From assembly GCF_041320605.1 (NCBI RefSeq), contig NZ_CP166679.1, positions 3,086,001 through 3,150,000 of the forward strand: DNA of 64,000 nt, read 5' to 3'. Shown one piece after another: positions 8,281 to 17,107 of the stretch (the stretch's first letter is position 1; every line of letters begins with the position of its first letter). The DNA comes from Arenibacter antarcticus (GTDB lineage: Bacteria > Bacteroidota > Bacteroidia > Flavobacteriales > Flavobacteriaceae). The notes below the pieces were generated by a model. The model was not told the origin of the DNA. It ran no database searches and worked only from the letters and a program-made list of their open reading frames with translations. Both the position numbers and the translations under genes were made by a program.

Positions 8281-9063
8281 TTAATCGTCCAACAAATCTA
8301 TAATATCTTTAATCTTTTCCTTCAATTGTGTCGCTATGGCATTGTTGCCATCTTGATCCTCTGGGCTTATTTCAATAATTCCGTCCTCATTTCCATCAGC
8401 GGCTTGGGAAAGGTCTACTCCGCCAACACCGTTTAGAAGTTGGGTAAGGTCAAATTGTATGGTTAAATTCGTTTGATTTTCCACAATCACAATATCCATT
8501 TTGGGATCTTCAAAATCTATTTCAATTTCATCATCAAAATCGTGCCAAAAAATAAATGGAACATTTTCAATTGTACCTTTTATCAAAATAGATTTTCCAA
8601 ACAGGTCGCTCGTTACATCCTTGCTTTTATCAATTTTGAACTCTATTTCCTCATAGTTACCCATGGGAATATTAGCATTTATAAAAGAGATTTCTCCTTT
8701 TATAAGATCTAATTCAAACGGACCTTCCAATTCAATTTCATCCTCGTAGTCAAAGAATCCATCGTCATCCCATTGCTCATTCTCATCATCGTCATAATCA
8801 AGGTCAAATTCCAGTTCAAATTCCTTCAGGTTGATCAAAAAATCGCTGATCACAAGGTTGGGGCCGACTTCCTTTGCCGGTTTAGAGGATTTAGCACTAT
8901 CATCCATGAACTTTGCTTTGGCATTGATTGCTAATTTACCTTGCTTGTTAGAAGTGTTGTCTTTATCGCAACTTACTACAGTTAGCATCCCAAGAATTCC
9001 GATACCCAAACATAATAGGGTTGTTTTTACCTTCGTTAAAACACTCCGATTTTCTGTATTCAT
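8281..9063 (-). CDS. Acidic lipoprotein, DUF4382-like, 260 aa
   Basis: It has a type II signal peptide with lipobox LTVVSC (Cys about residue 32). The mature part is very acidic (DLDYDDDENEQWDDDG and similar runs) and contains alternating beta-type segments such as ISFINANIPMGNYEEIEFKID, which resembles the DUF4382 style of Bacteroidetes lipoproteins. It ends with a helix (IATQLKEKIKDIIDLLDD). It is the last gene of the minus-strand run, separated from the next by 216 bp, and has its own terminator. Many acidic side chains suggest calcium binding; this is inference. Confidence 0.7.
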   Translation of the reverse strand: MNTENRSVLTKVKTTLLCLGIGILGMLTVVSCDKDNTSNKQGKLAINAKAKFMDDSAKSSKPAKEVGPNLVISDFLINLKEFELEFDLDYDDDENEQWDDDGFFDYEDEIELEGPFELDLIKGEISFINANIPMGNYEEIEFKIDKSKDVTSDLFGKSILIKGTIENVPFIFWHDFDDEIEIDFEDPKMDIVIVENQTNLTIQFDLTQLLNGVGGVDLSQAADGNEDGIIEISPEDQDGNNAIATQLKEKIKDIIDLLDD

Positions 9064-9279
9064 AATAAATATATTTAAGTGGTTTAATAGTGTAACAATT
9101 TAAATGGAAAATACCCTACCGTAAAATCAAAATACTTTGAGGTAAAATATTAAACTCCATATACTGATCGTGTTATATGTTATAATATTGTTCCGATTTG
9201 GTCTGCTACAGATTATTTAGGTTTTTCCAGTATTATATTTGAGAGTTTAATCACTGTTTTATATCGTGAATTTTAAATT

Positions 9280-10218
9280 TTAGTATTGTACCGCTGACCT
9301 GAAGTAATAGGTCGCATCTGTGGGTATGGAACTAACTACAGTATGTTCATGTTTTTTATATCGTGACCTATCTCCTTCAGGTGCATTTGGAAATTGGTAT
9401 TCCCCTATAACATCGGTCTTCACCAAATTCCAGCCTGGTTTAAAACTCAGGTCATAAACAACATTGGTTTCAACCAATAAAGGAGTTCCGGTATTGCTTA
9501 AATCCCCACTCCAATTTTCATTTGCCTTTAAAGCACACGCTTCCTCTACATAAACCCATGACAACATATATCCTTCATCTCCAAAATAAAGATCTCCTGG
9601 GGTCAATAGGTTATGGGTTACCTTTACGGAATTTCCAAGTGTTAAAATTCCAATCTGCTGCTCATTTTGGTACACTGATAAATATGAGTTGAGCTTAAAA
9701 CCTGTATTTTCGTTAGTGTATTGATAAGAATCTGGATTATGGATATCAAAAAAAGTGTTAGCGTTTTTGTAGTTGGTCAAGGGTTTTAAAACAGGGATTT
9801 TGTTTGATGGATTCAATTCGATTGTACCATCTGCTTTAATCAAACCAACTTTAACATATGCTACTTTATCTTTTCTTGGATCATAGTTATAGTTAAAAAC
9901 TAGATCGGCCGCTCCCTTCTTCCAATTTATCAATTTATTATTCTTATCGCTGGCAAGGGTGTTTTTCCAATATTTATCCTCATAATTTGTGGCTTTGAGG
10001 ATAGGGATCGGTTTGGTGTTTTTTTTCTTGTCTGTTTCGAGTTCTTTCTGCTGTTGATCTGCCTTCTGCATCACGTCTTCAAGGCCCATGCACTCCATAA
10101 TGCTATCGCGCATTTTTAGTGCTTTGTCAATCATTTTTTGCTGCTCCGGTGTTTGGGGGAAAACTGCACATCCCATAAAAAATATAAGTATTGGAAAAAA
10201 TCGATGTATTGTTTTCAT
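9280..10218 (-). CDS. Exported protein of unknown function, 312 aa
   Basis: The signal peptide is MKTIHRFFPILIFFMGCAVFPQ; the Cys in FMGC could make it a lipoprotein. A helical stretch (about residues 23-65, TPEQQKMIDKALKMRDSIM) is followed by a beta-rich domain. The C-terminal 80 residues (VVYDLSFKPGWNLVKTDV ... SSIPTDATYYF) match the end of the 240-aa neighbour, so the two are probably paralogues. It sits 12 bp after that gene in the same operon. No function is recognised. Confidence 0.7.
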   Translation of the reverse strand: MKTIHRFFPILIFFMGCAVFPQTPEQQKMIDKALKMRDSIMECMGLEDVMQKADQQQKELETDKKKNTKPIPILKATNYEDKYWKNTLASDKNNKLINWKKGAADLVFNYNYDPRKDKVAYVKVGLIKADGTIELNPSNKIPVLKPLTNYKNANTFFDIHNPDSYQYTNENTGFKLNSYLSVYQNEQQIGILTLGNSVKVTHNLLTPGDLYFGDEGYMLSWVYVEEACALKANENWSGDLSNTGTPLLVETNVVYDLSFKPGWNLVKTDVIGEYQFPNAPEGDRSRYKKHEHTVVSSIPTDATYYFRSAVQY

Positions 10219-10230
10219 GTTTTCTTTATT

Positions 10231-10953
10231 TTAAAAATATTTTCCAATCCACATCGTTGTTGGTGGCGTTGATTGTGATGAGGTAACGGTTATTTTACTT
10301 GGTTTCATTATTTTGTCAAATACATTTTCATCATACATGCTTGGCACTTCATGCTCAGCTACACTTTCAATTTTATATTCAATAAAATTAAATCCGGCTT
10401 TTAGTTGCAAATCGTAGTTGTAGGTGGTTTCAATGGTGTCATTCTCTGTGTTGGAGACTGTTGAGGTACATTGTCCCTGGTAGTTAAAGTCGGAAATCAC
10501 ATAGACCAGTTCAAAGTAGGATCCTGCTACGGCATTATTGGAATAAGTATCTTCTAACCATGGCAGTAAAATCTCATCGGTAACCATATAAAGCATGCCT
10601 GAATACGGATTATTTTTTGAGCTTAATGATATGTAACCAGCATTGACTGCTTTGCCATTTTCAGCCTCTGAAAGTATGTCATAACTATTATCGCATTTAG
10701 AAAACAAGGTAAAAGCCGTGTCCGACATAAAATTTGCTTTTACTTCATCACTTATAAAATTTAAATCATTAGGAAAATTTAAATGTATTTCTCCCAGATC
10801 AGAGGTAGATCCTATTGTTATTGGTTGCTCCATGCCAAAGGAAAATAGCACTAAATCCATAGCCTTTAATGGATAGTCCTTTATTTGCGGTTGCGTTTGT
10901 GATATCCCAATTTGAAGGACAATAAGCATCAAAAATAGTATTGACTTTTTCAT
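10231..10953 (-). CDS. Exported protein of unknown function, 240 aa
   Basis: A cleavable signal peptide ends near IGISQ. The mature part is beta-rich and acidic. Its C-terminal part (YDLQLKAGFNFIEYKIES ... SSQSTPPTTMWIGKYF) aligns by eye with the end of the 312-aa protein encoded next, including the K-x-G-[FW]-N core and the S-x-P-T motif before the final aromatic residues. The gene lies 12 bp after the DUF3592-like gene. Confidence 0.68.
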   Translation of the reverse strand: MKKSILFLMLIVLQIGISQTQPQIKDYPLKAMDLVLFSFGMEQPITIGSTSDLGEIHLNFPNDLNFISDEVKANFMSDTAFTLFSKCDNSYDILSEAENGKAVNAGYISLSSKNNPYSGMLYMVTDEILLPWLEDTYSNNAVAGSYFELVYVISDFNYQGQCTSTVSNTENDTIETTYNYDLQLKAGFNFIEYKIESVAEHEVPSMYDENVFDKIMKPSKITVTSSQSTPPTTMWIGKYF

Positions 10954-10965
10954 GTTTAAGGTGTT

Positions 10966-11451
10966 TTACAGGTTAGAAAAGTAATCTATGATTTCCACTA
11001 TTAGGGAAGGGCGATAAAGGGATATGGCTCCTAATATAAAAAGTAAGGCCAATAGGGCCAAAGCGCCTAATACTCCATCTTTTCTGCCTGGTTCCAAGGT
11101 GGAAATGTTTGGGTTTGATGGATTATAGAAAACCTTTAATTGCCTTCCTATGGTATAGGTGTCCATTAAATTCGAAGCTTTCCTTTTAGGACAGTTTTTA
11201 AATGAATTGGCAAAAAAAGGTTTGTCACCTTGATAAGTGGTGCCATTAATTTTATAAGTGTATAAAAATGCGATTACACGTGAAAGGGGAAAATCGAGGC
11301 CTTTTACTACTATTCCGTTAACTTTGGGCCAATGATGGGATTGTTTTGCCCACCATAAACGCCGCAGTGTCATAAATATAAAGGGTAATATTACCAATTG
11401 TAGAATTATTCCCGCTAGTTGAAACTGACTAAGTGACTCAAAAAACTCCAT
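10966..11451 (-). CDS. DUF3592-like membrane protein, 161 aa
   Basis: Two membrane segments, about residues 12-32 (AGIILQLVILPFIFMTLRRLW) and 130-152 (LGALALLALLFILGAISLY), flank a periplasmic beta domain. The segment FLYTYKINGTTYQGDKPFF followed by YTIGRQLKVFYNPSNPNIS is the DUF3592 pattern (xVxVxYNPxxPxxS). The family function is unknown. The gene is embedded in the exported-protein operon (11-12 bp gaps) and would be its inner-membrane member. Confidence 0.75.
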   Translation of the reverse strand: MEFFESLSQFQLAGIILQLVILPFIFMTLRRLWWAKQSHHWPKVNGIVVKGLDFPLSRVIAFLYTYKINGTTYQGDKPFFANSFKNCPKRKASNLMDTYTIGRQLKVFYNPSNPNISTLEPGRKDGVLGALALLALLFILGAISLYRPSLIVEIIDYFSNL

Positions 11452-11462
11452 AATTAGATAGA

Positions 11463-12098
11463 TTATTTATTAAAATCTTTAAAACGACTCAAATTTTCAA
11501 TTCCCATGGCTTTCCACAGAGCGTCGACATCCATCCCTTTGCCTTCCAGTGTAACATAAAATCTATTGTCGTAGAGGAACCTAAGTTCGGATTGAAAATC
11601 GGCTTTCGTATTTTTATCTCGATCAGTGCCAAAGGTTAATATTCCATTGCGCTCTTTTTTTGAATATCTAATGGTATTATTATTTTCTGAAGTGACCTTG
11701 TTTAGATGTAGCATTTTCAGTGGTAAAATGGCACCAACAGCTTTTTGGCCGGCGGCATCCAATATTTCCATTCTCACAGTATCATCGCCAAAACGTCCGG
11801 AAACAAGTTGACCGCCTGAAATTTTAGGTTCAATAATATTTTGCTCCGATGGGTCCAGACTTAAATTGCTCAATTTTTTTGGGAATGCGTCCATTAATTG
11901 GTCATTGGTCAATGGCGATTTAGTGCCCAATTCTACCAGTAATAGGGCATATTCTTCGTTTACGTCAACATTTTTACCAGTTACTTCATCCATTACGCCT
12001 TCTAAAATCTTGGATGATGCAGGGTCTGATGATTTTCGAGATTCTTTACAGGAAACCAAAAGCAATACAACCAGGGTAAGTTTTAGCAATTTTTTCAT
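11463..12098 (-). CDS. Lipoprotein of unknown function, 211 aa (paralogue of 13747-14352)
   Basis: The lipobox is LLLVSC (Cys17). The mature protein has TKSPLTNDQLMDAFPKKL and ends with LRFLYDNRFYVTLEGKGMD then LWKAMGIENLSRF. The gene at 13747-14352 carries the same scheme (KKTPLTGEQLLPIIPEHI; ISFIYNNRFRISLEGSDSQD; LWSYIDFENLKKL), so this is a duplicated family within one operon. Function is not known. The repeated C-terminal strand-helix module suggests a shared binding partner. Confidence 0.72.
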   Translation of the reverse strand: MKKLLKLTLVVLLLVSCKESRKSSDPASSKILEGVMDEVTGKNVDVNEEYALLLVELGTKSPLTNDQLMDAFPKKLSNLSLDPSEQNIIEPKISGGQLVSGRFGDDTVRMEILDAAGQKAVGAILPLKMLHLNKVTSENNNTIRYSKKERNGILTFGTDRDKNTKADFQSELRFLYDNRFYVTLEGKGMDVDALWKAMGIENLSRFKDFNK

Positions 12099-12163
12099 TT
12101 TAGTTCGATTTTAAGGTTTATTTGGTTTGATTTTTTAAGGTTTTTAAAGTCGATATATTTCTA

Positions 12164-12853
12164 TTATGCATTTGCAAAAGGATCCCATTCCCCATCGGCC
12201 CAAGCTTTAAGTGCTTCTATATGCAGTATCAGTTGTTGCTCTGTTTTTGCTGGAAATTCGATATTTCTCCAATTGCAATACTTGACTATAACCGGGTCGG
12301 GGTCAAGTATCCATTCGGTATAATTAAGTTTGGTTGCTATGTCATAGTTATGTGCCTTTTTTGACTTTGGTGGTAATTTACTCATGGCGGATTTAGCCAT
12401 TTGTTGTATTAATTTCATATAGTTTTGTTCGGCATCCAGATACGGTTGTACCTCTTGAGTGCTTAAATAACTATCTACAGTGGAATTGGTTCCGTATTCA
12501 CCAGCTGAATTGGGATGAGGTGTAAGTTCTGTGAAAGATACTTCACCGTCAGCCATCCGTAATCTACCTAATGGATACAATCTGCAAACTAGTGGTCGAT
12601 CTTCATGAACCGTGCAACCATTTTCGCCCAAAAAAATACAAGCATTCGAATTTTGTTTATGTTTCAACAATTGTCCATTCAGGTATTTGAGTCTGAATTC
12701 CGTAGTTATTATTCCCAGATTGCTTGATAGACGCATGGTTTCATAAGGGTTTACTTGAATTCCTTTTCCGTGACAGCACTTATTACAAGCATGGCATTGG
12801 TAAGCGAATACAGAATCACGGGTTTTTGTGGTGTCCTTTAAAGTTAATCTCAT
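12164..12853 (-). CDS. YkgJ-family cysteine cluster protein
   Basis: A 229-aa protein with the cysteine cluster of the YkgJ family (Fe-S or zinc). Motifs are CHACNKCCHG (about residues 20-29), CIFLGENGCTVHEDRPLVCRLYP (about 72-94) and a late YCNWRN. Members include cofactor or Fe-S proteins of uncertain function, some linked to protein modification. It has no signal peptide and so is the cytoplasmic member of an otherwise exported gene set. Only 2 bp separate it from the Tat-signal gene upstream, so the two are probably translated together. Confidence 0.85.
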   Translation of the reverse strand: MRLTLKDTTKTRDSVFAYQCHACNKCCHGKGIQVNPYETMRLSSNLGIITTEFRLKYLNGQLLKHKQNSNACIFLGENGCTVHEDRPLVCRLYPLGRLRMADGEVSFTELTPHPNSAGEYGTNSTVDSYLSTQEVQPYLDAEQNYMKLIQQMAKSAMSKLPPKSKKAHNYDIATKLNYTEWILDPDPVIVKYCNWRNIEFPAKTEQQLILHIEALKAWADGEWDPFANA

Positions 12854-12855
12854 AG

Positions 12856-13215
12856 CTAGGCTTTTTTGGCAATTTCCGTAAGCTGTTTCATGAAATTACG
12901 GTCTGTAATGCTTGTTTCCAATGTTTTCCATGTGCGTTGGTCATTACTAATGTCCAATTTTATGGTTAGCGATTCCATTTTACCACTTTTCAATTTTTCC
13001 AAATCGTCACCCGAAAATTGATGAATACCATTTCTGCCTTCGGAAATACCATGGGCTATATCAATTTTAATAAATAATTTACCTTTACCCTGCTCAGTTT
13101 CCAGAGGAAATCCAAAAGCACTGTTAAGGGTCAAGGCAGCTGCAGCCATTGTCAGGTTTGCTAAAAAGTCTCTTCTTTTGGGGTTCTCTTTACCTATGTT
13201 ATTTTTTTCTTTCAT
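12856..13215 (-). CDS. Tat-signal exported small protein, 119 aa
   Basis: The N-terminus KENPKRRDFLANLTMAAAAL is a twin-arginine signal (RRDFL) followed by a hydrophobic stretch, so the protein probably folds or binds a cofactor before export. The mature 80 residues form a small beta domain (KLFIKIDIAH ... LTIKLDISND) ending in a helix. The gene lies between the 166-aa exported protein (5 bp) and YkgJ (2 bp). A Tat substrate next to a cysteine cluster protein suggests maturation by YkgJ; this is inference. Confidence 0.7.
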   Translation of the reverse strand: MKEKNNIGKENPKRRDFLANLTMAAAALTLNSAFGFPLETEQGKGKLFIKIDIAHGISEGRNGIHQFSGDDLEKLKSGKMESLTIKLDISNDQRTWKTLETSITDRNFMKQLTEIAKKA

Positions 13216-13220
13216 GTGGA

Positions 13221-13721
13221 TTATTTGTTAATGGTGAATTGCATGGTCGCAGGGCTTATACCCCCTTTTATTTTTTGCCCTTCTGACGGTATAATTTGGA
13301 ATATGATTTCATAATTACCTGATTTTATATCGCCAGGTATGCTTATTGGAAGTCCTTTTTCAGCAAGTTTTTGTATTGCTGGAATAGCATCAAAAGCCTC
13401 TATGGGCACAAACATATCACCTGGTATCCAAGGCCACCCTCCACGAGAAGTTTCTGAAATAGTTTTTCCATTGTGTTTTACCGTAGTTTTCATATCAAAA
13501 AGAATAATTTGATCTGATTTTACATTGGTGGTTTTGAAATTGAAATTTATGGTATAAATACCCTCCTTAAATGCTTTAAATAAATCTACCGGTGTTTTCT
13601 GTTTAATGGTGTTGCTTCTTGATAATCCTTTTAATGCCAGTTTGCCCTCGACCGATTGTGCATTGGAATTGGTAGAGCATAAAATAAAGGCTACTATAAG
13701 TAGTTTAAAATGTGTTTTCAT
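13221..13721 (-). CDS. Exported protein of unknown function, 166 aa
   Basis: A standard signal peptide ends at STNSNAQ. The mature domain is all-beta with segments such as GIYTINFNFKTTNVKSDQI and SGNYEIIFQIIPSEG, like a small immunoglobulin-like sandwich. A conserved-looking GGWPWIPGDMFVP stretch stands out. The gene is tightly packed in the operon. Confidence 0.66.
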   Translation of the reverse strand: MKTHFKLLIVAFILCSTNSNAQSVEGKLALKGLSRSNTIKQKTPVDLFKAFKEGIYTINFNFKTTNVKSDQIILFDMKTTVKHNGKTISETSRGGWPWIPGDMFVPIEAFDAIPAIQKLAEKGLPISIPGDIKSGNYEIIFQIIPSEGQKIKGGISPATMQFTINK

Positions 13722-13746
13722 AATTTTTGGTTTAGTTTATATTTAA

Positions 13747-14352
13747 TTATTTGAATTGATCTAGTTTTTTTAAATTTTCAAAGTCGATGTATGACCATAA
13801 GGCATCTTGGGAGTCGGATCCTTCTAAAGAAATTCGGAATCTATTATTGTAGATAAAAGAAATTTGGTTTCTTTTAATCTTTGGCTGTAAAAAAGCAATG
13901 GTTTTGTAACCATCTTGTTCTTGGTACACGTATTCTGTACCTTCAGGACCCTGATTCTTGAACTTTAAGCTGTCAAAAAAGTTTCGAACTATAGCCCTTG
14001 AACCCGACCCGTCTTCGATCCAGAAATTATATGGACTATCATAAGAACCATACATTCCATTTGCAACCTGATTACTGGCCTCGAACCTATGTTCGCCTAT
14101 TTTAGTATTCCCGTTAATATGTTCGGGTATTATGGGTAATAATTGTTCACCCGTTAAAGGTGTTTTCTTTTTTAAAGCTTTATAAAGCGCCTTTTGACTT
14201 TCTGAATCCTGGTATTGATTCTTAGATGGACTTTCTTTTTCGGTAGCAGAAGTGACCATTATGTCCGCATCTTCTTTTTTATCTGTTTTAGGGCTATCTT
14301 GACAGGCAGCTGCAAATAGAATGATCAGTACATAAAATACATTAGTTTTCAT
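13747..14352 (-). CDS. Lipoprotein of unknown function, 201 aa
   Basis: The lipobox is FAAAC (Cys17). The protein shares the layout of the 211-aa lipoprotein at 11463-12098: a TPLTGEQLL motif after the linker, a beta domain, then ISFIYNNRFRISLEGSD and a terminal helix. The linker (residues about 18-55) is charged and Ser-rich. It is spaced 12 bp from the 132-aa gene upstream. Confidence 0.72.
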   Translation of the reverse strand: MKTNVFYVLIILFAAACQDSPKTDKKEDADIMVTSATEKESPSKNQYQDSESQKALYKALKKKTPLTGEQLLPIIPEHINGNTKIGEHRFEASNQVANGMYGSYDSPYNFWIEDGSGSRAIVRNFFDSLKFKNQGPEGTEYVYQEQDGYKTIAFLQPKIKRNQISFIYNNRFRISLEGSDSQDALWSYIDFENLKKLDQFK

Positions 14353-14364
14353 ACGTATAAATGA

Positions 14365-14763
14365 TTATTGTATTAATTTAAAATGTTCTTCCAATATCTT
14401 ATTGGGTCTTTTGTCCCTGTATATATAGGTAGCCTTAATGTAGGCCGTGGGATCGGTATTGGATTGACCATAGGATATGGTGTATAATATTTCAAAAGTT
14501 CTGTTGGCTATGCCATCGTTGTTGAATACGGTCATTTTAAATTTGGAACGCCCATTACCGGTTTCAATGTTTTTGGGCACTTCGTTCCAATGTAACCAAG
14601 GCTTACTATTTTCGCCTATTTTGGCGAATAGGGTAGTGCTCGTATTGTTGATCTCGATTTTGGGAAAACTCCCTTCGGGGTCATTGTTTGTAAAATTCAT
14701 TTGCCCATTAATGTTCAAGGAAAACAGTAGGACAGCTAGTAGAAGTACAACTTGCTTTTTCAT
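14365..14763 (-). CDS. Exported protein of unknown function, 132 aa
   Basis: The signal peptide ends at SLNINGQ. The mature 110 residues are beta-rich (KFKMTVFNNDGIANRTFEILY, TAYIKATYIYRDKRP). It is the first gene after a 264-bp gap below the caspase-like gene, so it may open a second transcription unit. Confidence 0.65.
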   Translation of the reverse strand: MKKQVVLLLAVLLFSLNINGQMNFTNNDPEGSFPKIEINNTSTTLFAKIGENSKPWLHWNEVPKNIETGNGRSKFKMTVFNNDGIANRTFEILYTISYGQSNTDPTAYIKATYIYRDKRPNKILEEHFKLIQ

Positions 14764-15027
14764 ACGTTTAGATCTTTTTAATTACTTGGAAATAAATTAA
14801 TTAAAAATTGAGAACGTATGTAACCGCTACGCTCTCGCATCAAAAATTTTAAAATCCACCTTTTGTGAAGTTGTTCTTAAAATTTCTTACTGCTCGTTTC
14901 ATCAGTTTTTATTTATTGGTTCTCAATAGAATTAATGAATCTTATATTTCAGTTTAATCCACTTTATAATTGGGGCGAACGCAAATTATATCACAGTGTA
15001 GCAGCCCATTTCAAATCCTTTCTTTAT
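14764..15027 (-). promoter_or_regulatory. 264-bp gap inside the exported-protein cluster, possible internal promoter
   Basis: This is the largest break between the OmpA-like gene and the terminal genes. I see A/T-rich sequence without a strong terminator and without an ORF I can support. It may hold a promoter for the ten downstream genes. Confidence 0.35.
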
Positions 15028-17094
15028 CTATTTAAATGAAGGCATTGAGAAAATTTGTGCCGACGGCATTGTTATCTGCTGTTCTTCGTAATAATAATGT
15101 ATACTGGATGGTCCTTCCACCATGGATTCCAATCTTTTTTTTCCGTCAAATGTTATTGTAACACGCCCATCAACATTAAAAACTGTCTTTTCCGTTCCAA
15201 TACCGCCACTAATTTTTTTAGCCCTAGGTTCGTTTTCCAATTTGGCAATGGTGATATCTCCAGCGAAAGCGGCAATTTTGTGCATTACAGAACCTTTGTT
15301 CATCTCTAAGGCCATAAAATCCATATCTATAGGAGCAAATTGTGCCACCGCGCCAAACATTTGAATCAATTTGGTTTTCATCCAACCTTTGCCTGGAGCG
15401 TTTATATATATGTAACCTTCTTCGTCTGAATATAAGGTCTTGTTTTCGACGGGGTGGGTCATTTTAAGACCGTAGTTGTCCGCATCAAAAAACATATTGA
15501 TCGTCCCGTCCGGTGCGTTCATGACAATCCGCATATCCGAACTCCCAGTGGATACATGGATCATTTGGTACCCATAATTTTCCTCGCTAAAATGAAAAAA
15601 GGCCTCCAATTTTACCGAGCTGTTTTTTTTCAGGTCTTTTTTTAGTTTAACCCCTTTAAAGGTGACTAGGGTGGTTTTTTCATTTTCGCCTACTTTTACT
15701 TCTATGTTATCATAGGGGTCGGTATCGGGAACAAAGGAAATATGATCCAGTACCGCATTGCCATCTACTTTTAATGAAAGGCTCATGCCTTTGTCTTCCA
15801 TTTCTTGTACGGTGTATCCCAAAAATTCCAAAGTAAAACTAGCCTCTTCCGGTTGGTCATCTTCTAGGATGCCTTCAAATGGATACACTACGCCTTCTTG
15901 TAATTCTTTCTTTGTTTTTTCATCTATAAAACTTATGGGTTCTATAAGATGCATGGCATTGCCTTTGTTGGCCATTTTTAAATAGGTATAAACTTCAACG
16001 GAATTACCCCTTTTTTCTTCGCTTGCGAAAGTTTTTAAATTTTCTTTAAGTTCGTATGGGGTATTTTTAAAAGCTAAAGGTGCTGTTTCTCCATATTGTA
16101 ACATTCTGTCATACATGTACGAAAATGCTTTTGACGCATCCTCTGGAAAAACACTATTATGCCAATAAAAAAGCTGTCCGTTTTGTAAAATACTGTTGAA
16201 AGTGGTCTCTACATCTCCTCGTTGACCCAATTGACAGGCACTGAAAATAAAAAGCTTGTTATTTATTTCTGGATACGTATAAGCAAAGAATTCTGGCAAA
16301 AAATAAAGTTCATCATAAGCCAATGCCACACCTTTAACATTTTTACTTTTAAGCAAATTAAGCAATGCTTGAAGATTGTTTTTAGTGAATTTTATTCCTG
16401 AAGAAATATGAGAGCGGCAATTGCTTGTTGTTTCTATTACGTCTTCCCACCACCATTTACATATTTGGGAACCATGAGAACTTAAATATACCATGTCATA
16501 ATCATTAAATGATAAGTAATCATCTATGGTTATAGTTTGGGAATCTTCAGTTTTATTTGATTTGTAATTAACATTGCCTTTATAATTTCTATGATTTTTA
16601 AGTTTTGAATAAGGAACTTTTGCATCATCATCATTTTTAAAATACCAAAGATAAGGGGCTAACACAAATGCTTTTTTGTTTTGCCTATTTTCGCCTCGTT
16701 GTGCGCCTACCACATTGGCGGAGTTTTCGTCGGCATTGGTAATGTTCAGAGCCATGATCGGCGTTGTTGCCATACTTGCAGTACCTCCTTTTGTTTGGGG
16801 TGAAAATTCCTTGAGCTTAAGCAACATTATAGGGCCATTTTTTAGCCTAAAGCTCAACAATTCGTCGCCTACACCAATTTCTTGCAGTTCTGGGATTTGC
16901 CTAAGTTCCTTTACCATTTGCACTACCGGTTTTAGTTGGATGGTATCTAGAATGGCAAAGCCTTTTAGGATTACAGAATCCGGCATTTTGGAGAAATCTT
17001 CCAAAACTTCATTAGTTGCGCTGGCCTTATCTTTTTTGCTTTCATTGCATGAAAACAAAACCAACAATAAAGAAAATAGGTGTAGGAGGCGCAT
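15028..17094 (-). CDS. Caspase/CHAT-like (clan CD) lipoprotein, 688 aa
   Basis: The lipobox is VLFSC (Cys16), so the protein is membrane-anchored outside the cytoplasm. Around residues 140-340 lies a caspase-like fold: YDMVYLSSHGS gives the catalytic-type His207 and LFIFSACQLGQ gives Cys287. The spacing and hydrophobic strands are those of clan CD peptidases and CHAT domains. KAFSYMYDRMLQYGETAPLAF (about 320-340) matches the helix that follows in CHAT proteins. The C-terminal 330 residues are beta-rich with no recognised domain and may be substrate or partner binding. Known CHAT and caspase-like proteases act on partner proteins, so the neighbouring exported proteins are candidate substrates. 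Activity is inferred only. Confidence 0.72.
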   Translation of the reverse strand: MRLLHLFSLLLVLFSCNESKKDKASATNEVLEDFSKMPDSVILKGFAILDTIQLKPVVQMVKELRQIPELQEIGVGDELLSFRLKNGPIMLLKLKEFSPQTKGGTASMATTPIMALNITNADENSANVVGAQRGENRQNKKAFVLAPYLWYFKNDDDAKVPYSKLKNHRNYKGNVNYKSNKTEDSQTITIDDYLSFNDYDMVYLSSHGSQICKWWWEDVIETTSNCRSHISSGIKFTKNNLQALLNLLKSKNVKGVALAYDELYFLPEFFAYTYPEINNKLFIFSACQLGQRGDVETTFNSILQNGQLFYWHNSVFPEDASKAFSYMYDRMLQYGETAPLAFKNTPYELKENLKTFASEEKRGNSVEVYTYLKMANKGNAMHLIEPISFIDEKTKKELQEGVVYPFEGILEDDQPEEASFTLEFLGYTVQEMEDKGMSLSLKVDGNAVLDHISFVPDTDPYDNIEVKVGENEKTTLVTFKGVKLKKDLKKNSSVKLEAFFHFSEENYGYQMIHVSTGSSDMRIVMNAPDGTINMFFDADNYGLKMTHPVENKTLYSDEEGYIYINAPGKGWMKTKLIQMFGAVAQFAPIDMDFMALEMNKGSVMHKIAAFAGDITIAKLENEPRAKKISGGIGTEKTVFNVDGRVTITFDGKKRLESMVEGPSSIHYYYEEQQITMPSAQIFSMPSFK

Positions 17095-17107
17095 AGTTTC
17101 TGGATTT

